A DNA stretch of 7,119 nucleotides from Actinomycetes bacterium (lineage in GTDB: Bacteria > Actinomycetota > Acidimicrobiia > Acidimicrobiales > Microtrichaceae), in contig JAEZAI010000195.1 of NCBI GenBank assembly GCA_023427825.1, positions 1-7,119 of the forward strand, read 5' to 3'. Below are positions 1 through 5,633 of the stretch, piece after piece. The position numbers and the translations under genes are program-made. The notes under the pieces were generated by a model that worked only from the letters and a program-made list of their open reading frames with translations, had not been told where the DNA came from and ran no database searches. Each line of letters starts with the position of its first letter. Position 1 is the stretch's first letter.

Positions 1-523
1 CGGCGCACTCCTTGGCGAAGGTCACGGTGGTGACCGAGGCCTGGGTGATCGTGAAGTCCTTGCGCTCGGCGAGGGTCTGCGGCCACTGGCCACCGGCCGG
101 GGACGCGCCCGCCGGCATGGCGTAGGCGACCGCCGCGGCGGCGATCGGGCTGCACGGCGTGGTCAGGCTGGTGATGACCAGCTCGAAGACGTCGTCGGTG
201 GATCTCGTGGTGTAGGTCAGCTGCGCCTGCGCCAGCGGGTTGCACTGGCCGTCGAACGCCAGGGCCTCCTGCGTGATCGTGATGATCTCGCCCGCGTCGA
301 CGACCGGCTCCTCCTCCGCGAGGGGCGCAGGGGTGGTGTCGAGGGTGGTGTCCTCGGTGGGGACCTCGTCGCCCTCGGCGGCGCCGGCCGCTGACGTCCC
401 GAACAGGGCCATGGCCACCAGCGCCAGACCGCACACGGCGAGCGTGAGCCCGCCCCGCGATCGCCGCTGGGCGCGCGCCCCGACCGCGCGCACCGCCTTC
501 CCTCCGTCGCTGTTCAGCTTCAC
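1..523 (-). CDS. Secreted protein of unknown function (C-terminus beyond the window)
   Basis: I do not recognise a family. The reading frame is open from a GTG at 523-521 to the window edge, giving 174 visible residues with no stop. An AGGGAG-type ribosome binding site lies about 6 bases upstream of the GTG. Residues 1-24 are basic (RAQRRSRGG), followed by a hydrophobic segment at about 25-41 (LTLAVCGLALVAMALFG) and a small-residue cleavage region (TSAAGAAE). This is a signal peptide, probably cleaved near residue 48-49. The twin Arg lacks the rest of a Tat motif, so Sec export is more likely. Residues 50-78 form an acidic Thr/Pro-rich linker. A beta-rich looking domain with Cys94, Cys124 and Cys173 follows, and these could form disulfides outside the cell. 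The gene is divergent from the SDR gene. Export is well supported; the function is unknown. Confidence 0.75.
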   Translation of the reverse strand, partial: MKLNSDGGKAVRAVGARAQRRSRGGLTLAVCGLALVAMALFGTSAAGAAEGDEVPTEDTTLDTTPAPLAEEEPVVDAGEIITITQEALAFDGQCNPLAQAQLTYTTRSTDDVFELVITSLTTPCSPIAAAAVAYAMPAGASPAGGQWPQTLAERKDFTITQASVTTVTFAKECA

Positions 524-758
524 CGCTCGCTCCCTCGCATCGCCCCAGCCAATGGGTTGGCCCACAGGATCGCAGACGCCGACCGGGCGAACAAGCAAAG
601 TGGGCAGGAGTGCCGGGGGCCTCCGCGCTTCACCCGGCGTCCGAACGCGCTCGCGGGAGCCCTTCGGGGCCCACGCTGCGCCATGCTGGCCGACCGACCG
701 ACGCCCCTCGCCTCCCGCGATCGGGGCCCGACCACGACGAACGACGGAAGAGAGACCC
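524..758. promoter_or_regulatory. Divergent intergenic region with the start signals of two genes
   Basis: This region lies between the minus-strand secreted-protein gene and the plus-strand SDR gene and should hold both promoters. A weak minus-strand candidate for the secreted gene is TTGTTC (594-589), a 17-base spacer, then GATCCT (571-566). The -10 match is poor. A gccc-ttcg-gggc hairpin with a UUCG tetraloop lies at 659-670 and could sit in the SDR leader. A short gccaa/ttggc inverted repeat lies at 548-561. The SDR ribosome binding site (GGAAGAG) is at about 745-752. I see no small gene here; the frames open through it are extensions of neighbouring frames. Confidence 0.35.
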
Positions 759-1529
759 GTGACCCGAGACGAGCTCCTGCGCACCTTCGACCTGGCCGGA
801 CGGGTCGCGATCGTGACCGGCGGGAGCCGGGGCATCGGCCGCGCCGTCGCCGAGGGGTTCGCCGCGATGGGGGCGAGCGTGGCGATCGCCAGCCGCAAGG
901 CCGACGCCTGCGACGCGGCGGCCGCCGCGGTGCGGGCCGCCGGCGGGACCGCCATCTCGGTGCCGACCCACATGGGGGACCTCGACGACGTGAAGGCGTT
1001 GGTCGAGCGCACCGTCGACGAGCTCGGCGGCGTCGACGTGGTGGTCAACAACGCCGCCAACCCGCTGGCGATGCCGATCGGGACGATCACCCCCGAGGCC
1101 CTGGCGAAGTCGCACGACGTCAACCTGCGGGGCCCGCTGTTCCTGGTGCAGGAGGCGCTGCCGCACCTCCGCCGGAGCGAACACGCCGCCATCGTCAACG
1201 TCCTCACCGCCGGGATCTTCACCCGGGGCGAGTACGTGTCGCTCTACGTCTCGGCCAAGGCGGCGCTGCAGATGATGACCCGGTCGATGGCGTCCGAGCT
1301 GGCCGCCGACGGGATCCGCGCCAACGGCCTCGCACCCGGGACCGTGCGGACCGACATGGTCCTGAACACCGACGAGGCGTTCCAGCGGCTGGCTGTGGAA
1401 TCCCAGCTCATCAAGCGAATGGCCGAACCCGAGGAGATGGTGCCCGCCGCGCTGTTCCTCGCCAGCGACGCGTCCAGCTTCATGACCGGCCAGACGCTGG
1501 TCGTCGACGGCGGCATGACGAACCACTGA
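759..1529 (+). CDS. SDR-family NAD(P)-dependent oxidoreductase (FabG-like)
   Basis: Classical short-chain dehydrogenase/reductase of 256 residues, the usual length for the family, expected to be a cytoplasmic NAD(P)(H)-dependent oxidoreductase. The substrate cannot be read from the sequence. Visible motifs are the nucleotide-binding TGGSRGIG (residues 20-27), a basic pair after the second strand (Arg46-Lys47, suggesting NADP(H)), NNAA at 97-100 (usually NNAG), the structural Asn122 in DVNLRG, and Tyr163-x3-Lys167. PG is at 193-194 and the C-terminal TGQTLVVDGG is intact. The position 13 residues before the catalytic Tyr, normally Ser, is Thr150. I chose the GTG at 759 because it places the Rossmann strand close to the N-terminus and has GGAAGAG about 8 bases upstream. 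The frame stays open back to 240, but that extension is antisense to the secreted-protein gene. The gene appears monocistronic, with a convergent neighbour downstream. Confidence 0.92.
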   Translation: MTRDELLRTFDLAGRVAIVTGGSRGIGRAVAEGFAAMGASVAIASRKADACDAAAAAVRAAGGTAISVPTHMGDLDDVKALVERTVDELGGVDVVVNNAANPLAMPIGTITPEALAKSHDVNLRGPLFLVQEALPHLRRSEHAAIVNVLTAGIFTRGEYVSLYVSAKAALQMMTRSMASELAADGIRANGLAPGTVRTDMVLNTDEAFQRLAVESQLIKRMAEPEEMVPAALFLASDASSFMTGQTLVVDGGMTNH

Positions 1530-1586
1530 ACGACTGACCTGCTGACCCACTGATCTGCTGGCCCACTGATCTGCTGACCCACTGAC
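1523..1586 (+). repeat. Eight-copy degenerate octamer array overlapping the SDR stop codon
   Basis: Eight consecutive 8-base units fit the pattern C-N-R-C-T-G-R-N: ccactgaa, cgactgac, ctgctgac, ccactgat, ctgctggc, ccactgat, ctgctgac, ccactgac. The unit types alternate after the second copy, so the array also reads as three near-perfect 16-base repeats at 1536-1583. The first unit contains the SDR stop codon (TGA, 1527-1529). The rest is untranslated sequence between the two convergent genes. No function can be assigned. Confidence 0.8.
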
Positions 1587-1614
1587 GCCTCGACCGGCCG
1601 CCCGACCGGTCAGT
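1581..1614. terminator. Weak inverted repeat between convergent genes
   Basis: ACTGAC (1581-1586, the end of the octamer array) pairs with GTCAGT (1609-1614). An alternative, mutually exclusive stem pairs GACCGG (1592-1597) with CCGGTC (1606-1611). The position between two convergent 3' ends fits a bidirectional terminator, but there is no T-tract and the 6-bp stems have long loops. The right arm overlaps the stop codon of the minus-strand gene. Confidence 0.3.
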
Positions 1615-2191
1615 CCTGCGGCCGCCAGGCCGGGTCGCGGCCGGTCGTGCCCAGGCCCAGCTCGAGCACCCCGGCGTCGGGGCCGACGTCCACGGGCGGC
1701 CCCCACAGGCCGGCGAACCGCGCGTTCGGCACGAACGCGCGCACGTGGTCCCAGCAGGCGCGCAGCGTGCTCTCGTCCGGATCGAACGGCTGCCCGGTGC
1801 TCACCGCCAGGTCCCAGCCGTGCACCACCCATTCGGTGAGCGTGATGCGACCCCAGGTCGCGGCGTCCAGGTCCGAGCCCGGCACCCCGACCGCGCACGA
1901 CCACGCCTCGGGACGGGACCAGGCCGACGCGGCCGCGGTCAGGTGCGTGCGCACCTCGCTCCGCCAGCCCGACGCGAGCAGCGAGCCGTCGGCCACGGTC
2001 GCAGCAGCGTCACGCATGCCGTCCGCGTCGCGGGCGGCCAGGGCGACCGCACCACGGGCGACCTGGTCGACGTGGACGACCAGGTCGCCGACCGACGTGC
2101 GTTCACACGGGGTGCGGTCAGCGAGCCGGCCGTCAGCGATGCCGTCGATCAGGGCCGCCATGGTGACGGCGGCGGGGCGCAGGTCGATCAC
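1610..2191 (-). CDS. TIGR03086-type metal-binding protein (DinB-like, mycothiol-dependent isomerase superfamily)
   Basis: A 193-residue protein resembling the actinobacterial DinB-like / mycothiol-dependent maleylpyruvate isomerase N-terminal superfamily. These are four-helix bundles that hold a divalent metal with two His and one Glu. The ligand set is visible: His40 in GDLVVHV, and Glu120 with His124 in TEWVVHGWDLA, the family signature. Length and the WDLA motif match the TIGR03086 group. Characterised relatives use mycothiol as cofactor for isomerase or S-transferase chemistry, but for this subfamily the reaction is not established. The start is GTG at 2191-2189, with a strong GAGGGAGG ribosome binding site about 4-5 bases upstream. 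The gene is convergent with the SDR gene and lies 69 bases downstream of the reductase remnant on the same strand, so it may once have been co-transcribed with it. Confidence 0.85.
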   Translation of the reverse strand: MIDLRPAAVTMAALIDGIADGRLADRTPCERTSVGDLVVHVDQVARGAVALAARDADGMRDAAATVADGSLLASGWRSEVRTHLTAAASAWSRPEAWSCAVGVPGSDLDAATWGRITLTEWVVHGWDLAVSTGQPFDPDESTLRACWDHVRAFVPNARFAGLWGPPVDVGPDAGVLELGLGTTGRDPAWRPQD

Positions 2192-2260
2192 GGGCCCTCC
2201 CTCGGATTGCGACCATCACCGGTGTGACGGCCCGAGGGGACCCGGATCATCGGCGCGGCG

Positions 2261-2641
2261 TCAGCCCCCGGCCGCGGCCATGGCCGCCCGCAAGCGGAAG
2301 GTGCCGGGCGGCAGCTCGCCCTGGCTGCGAGCGGCGGCCAGCGCGTCGGTCCACCACGCCAGGTCGTCCAGGGCGACCGTCATGGCCACGTCGGTCATGG
2401 GATCGACGGGCTCGTCGGTCTCGTCGAACGCCTGCTGGACCGCCCCGACGAGGACCGTGTTGCGCAGCGGTGCCATCTCGGCCTCGATCGCGATGTGGGC
2501 CAGGTGCTCGACGGCGCGGGCACCTGCGATCGGCCCCACGCTGTAGCCGAGCATCGCCGCCGGCTTGTTGCGCAGGGCGAAGCTCACGAACACGTTGTCG
2601 ATCGCGTTCTTGAGTGCGCCCGGGACGCTGTGGTTGTACTC
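2261..2641 (-). pseudogene. NADPH-dependent FMN reductase, N-terminally truncated remnant
   Basis: The last 126 codons of a flavodoxin-like NADPH-dependent FMN reductase (ArsH/SsuE/azoreductase-type fold). Homology begins abruptly at EYNHSVPG, the conserved isoalloxazine-contacting loop normally preceded by TPEYN. It continues through LKNAIDNV, the KPAAMLGYSVGPIAGARAVEHL segment, and a helical C-terminus ending in a TGA at 2261. About 70-75 residues are missing, including the first Rossmann strand and the GSxRxxS FMN-phosphate loop. Upstream of codon GAG at 2641-2639 the frame reads GRRPAA and then an unrelated stretch with a stop at 2699-2701. The only available start is GTG at 2593, inside the domain, with no ribosome binding site. 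I therefore call it a pseudogene. If translated from 2593, the 110-residue product could not form the usual FMN site. Confidence 0.72.
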
Positions 2642-2928
2642 GGCGGCCGGTCTTCGACCTGCTCGGCAAGCGGTGGACCGGGCTCGTCCTGGGCGCGCTC
2701 ATGGAGGGCCCGGCGCGCTTCTCCGAGCTGGCGCGGACGATCGACGGCGTCAGCGAGCGCATGCTGACCGAACGCCTCAACGAGCTCGCCGAGACGGGCC
2801 TGGTGGAGCGTCACGTGCTGCCGGGACCGCCGGTGGGCGTGGAGTACCGGCTGACCGAGCGCGGCAAGGCGCTGGGACCGGCGCTCGACGCGCTGGCCGA
2901 GTGGGCCGAGGACCACCTGGCCGACTGA
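2614..2928 (+). CDS. HxlR-family transcriptional regulator with a replaced 5' end
   Basis: A winged-helix DNA-binding protein of the HxlR/MarR-like group (DUF24), 104 residues if started at GTG 2614. The core is well conserved: FDLLGKRWTGLVLGAL (15-29), RFSELARTIDGVSERMLTERLNELAETGLVER (36-66) as helix-turn-helix, VEYRLTERGKALGPAL (77-91) as wing and dimer helix, then EWAEDHL. HxlR proteins commonly sense electrophiles or oxidants through an N-terminal Cys and often control a divergent reductase gene. The first codons up to about 2647 are antisense to the conserved EYNHS loop of the truncated reductase, so the native N-terminus seems lost. An in-frame TGA lies directly before the GTG (2611-2613), and there is no ribosome binding site. 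The next in-frame start is ATG 2701, already inside the domain. The gene may be dead, or rescued by this new start. Confidence 0.6.
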   Translation: MRPGRCGCTRRPVFDLLGKRWTGLVLGALMEGPARFSELARTIDGVSERMLTERLNELAETGLVERHVLPGPPVGVEYRLTERGKALGPALDALAEWAEDHLAD

Positions 2929-2949
2929 TCGAGGCGGTCTCGCTCGATC
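2927..2949 (+). terminator. Hairpin overlapping the HxlR stop codon
   Basis: GATCGAG (2927-2933) and CTCGATC (2943-2949) form a perfect 7-bp stem around a 9-base loop. The left arm starts inside the TGA stop at 2926-2928. The placement suits transcription termination of the HxlR gene, but no T-tract follows. Confidence 0.35.
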
Positions 2950-3064
2950 GACCCGCTGGGCGGACGAGCGCGTCGCCGGCGGTGGCGACCCCGACGTGCA
3001 GTGCACGCCGGGGCCCCTGGCCGCAGCACCCGACGGCGGTGGCCGCCGCAGGTCCTCCCATCAC

Positions 3065-3092
3065 GGGTGCCGGCTCGCTGAGCACGGCACCC
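3065..3092 (+). terminator. Strong hairpin, terminator-like
   Basis: A 12-bp stem pairs 3065-3076 with 3080-3092, with one bulged A (3084) and a GCT loop. It is followed on the plus strand by a pyrimidine-rich CCTTCCTCG. This is the best candidate in the stretch for terminating plus-strand transcription from the HxlR gene. It lies 137 bases beyond that stop, and the tail is not a true T-run. Confidence 0.4.
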
Positions 3093-3162
3093 CTTCCTCG
3101 TCCCCGCCGATGCGGATCACGTAGGCGTATCACGGCGCGAGGCGCACGACCGCGAGCCGGAC

Positions 3163-3179
3163 GGCTCACTTTGTGAGCC
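3163..3179. promoter_or_regulatory. 17-base palindrome, possible operator
   Basis: GGCTCAC-TTT-GTGAGCC is a perfect 7-bp inverted repeat around a 3-base centre. The short spacing and relatively AT-richer core in a GC-rich region resemble an operator for a dimeric regulator. No gene start lies next to it, so it may instead be only an RNA hairpin. Confidence 0.3.
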
Positions 3180-3265
3180 TCCCCCGGGGCGCCGCCCCGA
3201 GGGGCACCCCGGAGGCGACGGCAGCCCCGCACGACGAGCGGTGGATCGCCGGTCCCCTGACGCGC

Positions 3266-3292
3266 CGGAACCCCTGCGATGCAGGGGTTCCG
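3266..3292 (-). terminator. 27-base palindrome after tRNA-Thr
   Basis: A perfect 12-bp stem (CGGAACCCCTGC at 3266-3277 with its complement at 3281-3292) encloses a GAT loop. It begins 6 bases beyond the 3' end of the minus-strand tRNA-Thr gene. Position and stem strength fit a terminator for the tRNA transcript. No T-tract follows on the minus strand, which is not unusual in GC-rich actinobacteria. Confidence 0.55.
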
Positions 3293-3298
3293 AACCGA

Positions 3299-3370
3299 GC
3301 CCAGGAGGAGAATCGAACTCCTGACCTGCTCATTACGAGTGAGCTGCTCTGCCGTCTGAGCTACCTGGGC
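3299..3370 (-). tRNA. tRNA-Thr (anticodon CGT)
   Basis: The reverse complement folds into a complete 72-base cloverleaf. It has a 7-bp acceptor stem GCCCAGG/CCTGGGC, TA at positions 8-9, and a D-arm GCTC/GAGC. The anticodon stem GCTCA/TGAGC encloses the loop CTCGTAA, so the anticodon is CGT, which reads the threonine codon ACG. A 5-base variable loop follows, then a T-arm AGGAG-TTCGATT-CTCCT. CCA is not encoded. The gene lies downstream of, and on the same strand as, the tmk-holB-cyclase series. A 27-base palindrome stands 6 bases past its 3' end. Confidence 0.97.
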
Positions 3371-3400
3371 AGGCCACGGGCCGCAGCGCGTGGACGAGCG

Positions 3401-3431
3401 AGCCTACCCGGCCGCCGTGGCCGATCGGCAA
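3401..3431 (-). promoter_or_regulatory. Possible tRNA-Thr promoter
   Basis: On the minus strand, TTGCCG (3431-3426) and TAGGCT (3406-3401) could serve as -35 and -10 boxes. The -10 box ends 30 bases before the mature tRNA 5' end. The 19-base spacer is slightly long and the -35 match is partial. The tRNA could also be transcribed by read-through from the upstream genes. Confidence 0.3.
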
Positions 3432-3450
3432 CCGGATGACGGTGATCCGG
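3432..3450 (-). terminator. Hairpin just past the cyclase-hydrolase stop codon
   Basis: CCGGAT (3432-3437) and ATCCGG (3445-3450) form a perfect 6-bp stem with a 7-base loop. It begins 3 bases after the TGA at 3456-3454 and has no T-tract. It is a weak terminator candidate between the membrane cyclase gene and tRNA-Thr. Confidence 0.35.
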
Positions 3451-3453
3451 CGG

Positions 3454-5616
3454 TCAGGCCACGAAGTCGATCGCGGTGGACTGCTGCTGGCAGTCGTCGG
3501 CCCGGAGGTCCGCCGACGGGTCCACCAGGAAGTGCGCCCGCAACCGCTTCATGCACGCGGGGGGCGAGAACGCGAGGTCCTCGCTCATCGTCGGCACGAT
3601 GACGACGGTCGCCCGGTCCAACCCCTCGGCCATCAGCTCCGCCCAGCCGTTCACCCCGGACGCCGACAGCCCGCCCGAGGCGAGCAGCACGGGGATGTCG
3701 ACGTCGAGCGGGCGCGACAGCCGGCCGAACTCGTCGGGCACGCCCCATCGTTCGCAGATCCGACCGAAGCTCGGTTCGTTGGCCCCCGCGAACATCGCCA
3801 TCGCGGCGTCCGACACCTCGGCCGTCCGGTTGGTGCTCGCGTCGTAGCTGCACGTGAGCGACAGGAACGCGCCGGCCAACGACGGTCCGGCGAAGAAGCT
3901 GACGTCCTCGGAGATCCCTGCCGCCGCGGTGAGCTCGTCGCTGGCTCCGGCGACGGCGCTCGGGACCTGCGGCAGCCGCGACGACTCCCGCATTGCCGAC
4001 TCGAGGGCAGCGGCGTAGCGACGGCCGTCGAGCCGGACCGTGAAGGGACCGACGCCCGTGAGCGACTTCGTGGTCACGGTCACCGGGTGCTCCTCCAGCT
4101 GCCGGTACCGGTCCTCGTACTGCTGGGCGAGGTCGGGGTGCTTCTCGTTGCACCGAGTCTCGGCCCGGCAGAGCTCGACGATGCGGTCGAACGACCGAGA
4201 CAGCGACAGGGTGGGGTCCTCCAGCACCGACTCCCCGGGCGGTGTCGGGTTGGTGAGGATCATCGAGCGCACGTAGCCCGGGTTGGCCCGGGCGAACGCG
4301 ACGGCGGCGACCGTCGCGAGCCCCCCGGACGCCACGTTGACCTGCTCCAGGTTCGACGCCCAGACCAGATCGCGGATGTCGTCGGCCGCCTCGGCCCACG
4401 AGTAGCCCTGGAGCTGGACGCCCGCCGTCTTGAAGCGGTCGGAGCACGCCCCCGCGGCATCGACACGAGCATCGATGGCCGCTGGGTCGTCCGCGTCCTG
4501 CGCGAGCGACGCCGCCCACACCTCCTCCAGCTCGGGGCACCTCAGCACCGGATCGGTGCCGCTGTGCGAGGGGAGGTCACCACCGGTGACCTGGGACGCG
4601 GTGTGGAAGCCCCGCAGGCCCAGCAGGTGCACGTCGGCCGTCTCGGCCAGCGCCGTGGCCGCGCCCTCGTTCACGTCGAGCACCACCACGGGATCCACGT
4701 CGGAGCCGGCGGGTCCCTTGACGGAGACGACCGGCAGCCGGAGCTTGCGGCCGTCGGGATTGGCTCGGGACTCGGGCACGACCAGCTCGCTGCAGGTGGC
4801 GGTCGGCACCAGCTCCAGCGTGGCCTGCGAGCACTGCGGCAGCGGGTCGAGCCTGGGTGTGTAGCCCTTGGGCGCCGTGACCACGTCGGACGTCGGCAGC
4901 CCGCCGTCGCTGAGGTCGTCGATCTGGCGGCTGTCGACGTCGGTGCCGTCGCCGTCGGTGATCACGACCGTCGCGATGATCGCGACCGCCGCCATGATCG
5001 CGAGACCTGCCACGAAGACCGGCCATCGCCGACGGGGCTCGCCGTCGGCCGCTGTGTGGTCGGACGCCTTCCACGTGGGCGGCACGAGCTCGCCCTCGGG
5101 GGCGTCGGGTCCGTCGACCTCGACCACCTGCATGCCGGGCGGCAGGCCCTTGAGCGACATCGGGCCGATCGGGCGGAAGTGGTGGGCGCGCCCTCGGGAT
5201 CCGACGATGGACTCCAGCAGCGCCGGGGCGAGGGTTCGGTCGCTGCCCGCCGCGGCGCACAGGCGCGCCGCCTCGACCACCGGGGTGCCGAACCAGTCGT
5301 CGTCCTCGTGGGCGACCTCGCCGATGCTGACGCCGATGCGCAGGTGCACCGGGTCGTCGGGATCGAAGTCCCGGGCCGCGGCGTGCATGGCGGCCGCGCA
5401 CTCGATCGCGCCGATCGTGCTGTGCTCGAAGACGACCATGAGCCCGTCGCCGAGGTGCTTGACCTCGGTGCCGTCGTGGTCGACGACCGCCCGTCGGAGC
5501 GCGGCGAAGAAGCTGCGTCGGAACTGGTCGCCGGCTTCGTCCCCCATGCGCGTGAGCCGCTCCGTCGAGCCGACCACATCGCAGAACAACACGGCCACCG
5601 TGGCGGTGGTGCGCAT
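3454..5616 (-). CDS. Membrane protein: class III nucleotide cyclase domain, TM helix, degenerate alpha/beta-hydrolase ectodomain
   Basis: A 720-residue protein numbered from ATG 5616. Residues about 5-165 are a class III adenylate/guanylate cyclase domain. The two metal-binding Asp are present (Asp13 in FCDVVGST, Asp57 in HLGDG), as are the adenine-recognising pair Lys53 and Asp107 (DWFG) and Arg118 in VVEAARL. The transition-state Asn position is Val114. A linker and RRR (195-197) precede one transmembrane helix (about 198-219), predicting a cytoplasmic cyclase and an exported C-terminus. Residues about 250-720 resemble TAP-like S33 hydrolases (PTATCSELVVP, ANPGYVRSMILTNPTPPGE, final CMKRLRAHFLVDP). 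However, the nucleophile elbow reads ASGGLAT with Gly432 at the Ser position. The acidic position is Ser651, the His position is Glu679, and the GGPG oxyanion motif is VNEG (315-318). Ten ectodomain Cys suggest disulfides. I infer a sensor-cyclase. GTG 5640 is an alternative start. The gene follows holB by about 56-80 bases. Confidence 0.88.
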   Translation of the reverse strand: MRTTATVAVLFCDVVGSTERLTRMGDEAGDQFRRSFFAALRRAVVDHDGTEVKHLGDGLMVVFEHSTIGAIECAAAMHAAARDFDPDDPVHLRIGVSIGEVAHEDDDWFGTPVVEAARLCAAAGSDRTLAPALLESIVGSRGRAHHFRPIGPMSLKGLPPGMQVVEVDGPDAPEGELVPPTWKASDHTAADGEPRRRWPVFVAGLAIMAAVAIIATVVITDGDGTDVDSRQIDDLSDGGLPTSDVVTAPKGYTPRLDPLPQCSQATLELVPTATCSELVVPESRANPDGRKLRLPVVSVKGPAGSDVDPVVVLDVNEGAATALAETADVHLLGLRGFHTASQVTGGDLPSHSGTDPVLRCPELEEVWAASLAQDADDPAAIDARVDAAGACSDRFKTAGVQLQGYSWAEAADDIRDLVWASNLEQVNVASGGLATVAAVAFARANPGYVRSMILTNPTPPGESVLEDPTLSLSRSFDRIVELCRAETRCNEKHPDLAQQYEDRYRQLEEHPVTVTTKSLTGVGPFTVRLDGRRYAAALESAMRESSRLPQVPSAVAGASDELTAAAGISEDVSFFAGPSLAGAFLSLTCSYDASTNRTAEVSDAAMAMFAGANEPSFGRICERWGVPDEFGRLSRPLDVDIPVLLASGGLSASGVNGWAELMAEGLDRATVVIVPTMSEDLAFSPPACMKRLRAHFLVDPSADLRADDCQQQSTAIDFVA

Positions 5617-5622
5617 GGACGG

Positions 5623-5628
5623 ATGGTA
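5623..5628 (-). promoter_or_regulatory. Candidate -10 box for a leaderless start of the cyclase gene
   Basis: TACCAT (5628-5623, minus strand) fits TANNNT and ends 6 bases before the ATG at 5616, so transcription would begin at or next to the A of ATG. Neither this ATG nor the alternative GTG at 5640 has a ribosome binding site, which fits leaderless translation, common in actinobacteria. The -35 region (around 5646-5651, GACCAG) is a poor match. Confidence 0.35.
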
Positions 5629-5633
5629 CTGAG

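Larger units (their letters stand above)
2929..3298. other. Gene-free stretch rich in inverted repeats before tRNA-Thr
   Basis: I find no convincing gene on either strand. The open frames here have no start context or recognisable family, and their composition reads as chance GC-rich frames. The stretch holds a series of inverted repeats: 2927-2949, 2989-3013, 3034-3048, 3065-3092, 3163-3179, 3182-3204 and 3266-3292. The 2989-3013 element is a near-perfect 25-base palindrome with a single A/C mismatch. The 3034-3048 element is CGGCGG-TGG-CCGCCG. The 3182-3204 element is a ggggc/gcccc stem with outer cccc/gggg pairs. The longest are listed separately. Confidence 0.5.

Noticed and set aside
240..758. 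N-terminal extension of the SDR frame (429-residue version)
   Set aside because: It is antisense to the secreted-protein gene, has low-complexity Ser/Ala/Arg composition, and a good ribosome binding site marks GTG 759 as the start.
1536..1583. Three 16-base repeats as a CRISPR array
   Set aside because: The units are contiguous without spacers and far shorter than CRISPR repeats.
630..1904. 424-residue minus-strand open frame across the SDR and octamer array
   Set aside because: It crosses two well-supported genes in the wrong frame and shows no domain, only Arg/Gly/His-rich shadow sequence.
3299..3370. tRNA-Thr as an integration (attachment) site
   Set aside because: I see no integrase and no second copy of the tRNA 3' end within the window. 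The palindromes nearby are not direct repeats of the tRNA.
3173..3439. Plus-strand frame containing NRTPDLLITSELLCRLSY
   Set aside because: This peptide is the antisense translation of tRNA-Thr, a common false ORF in databases.
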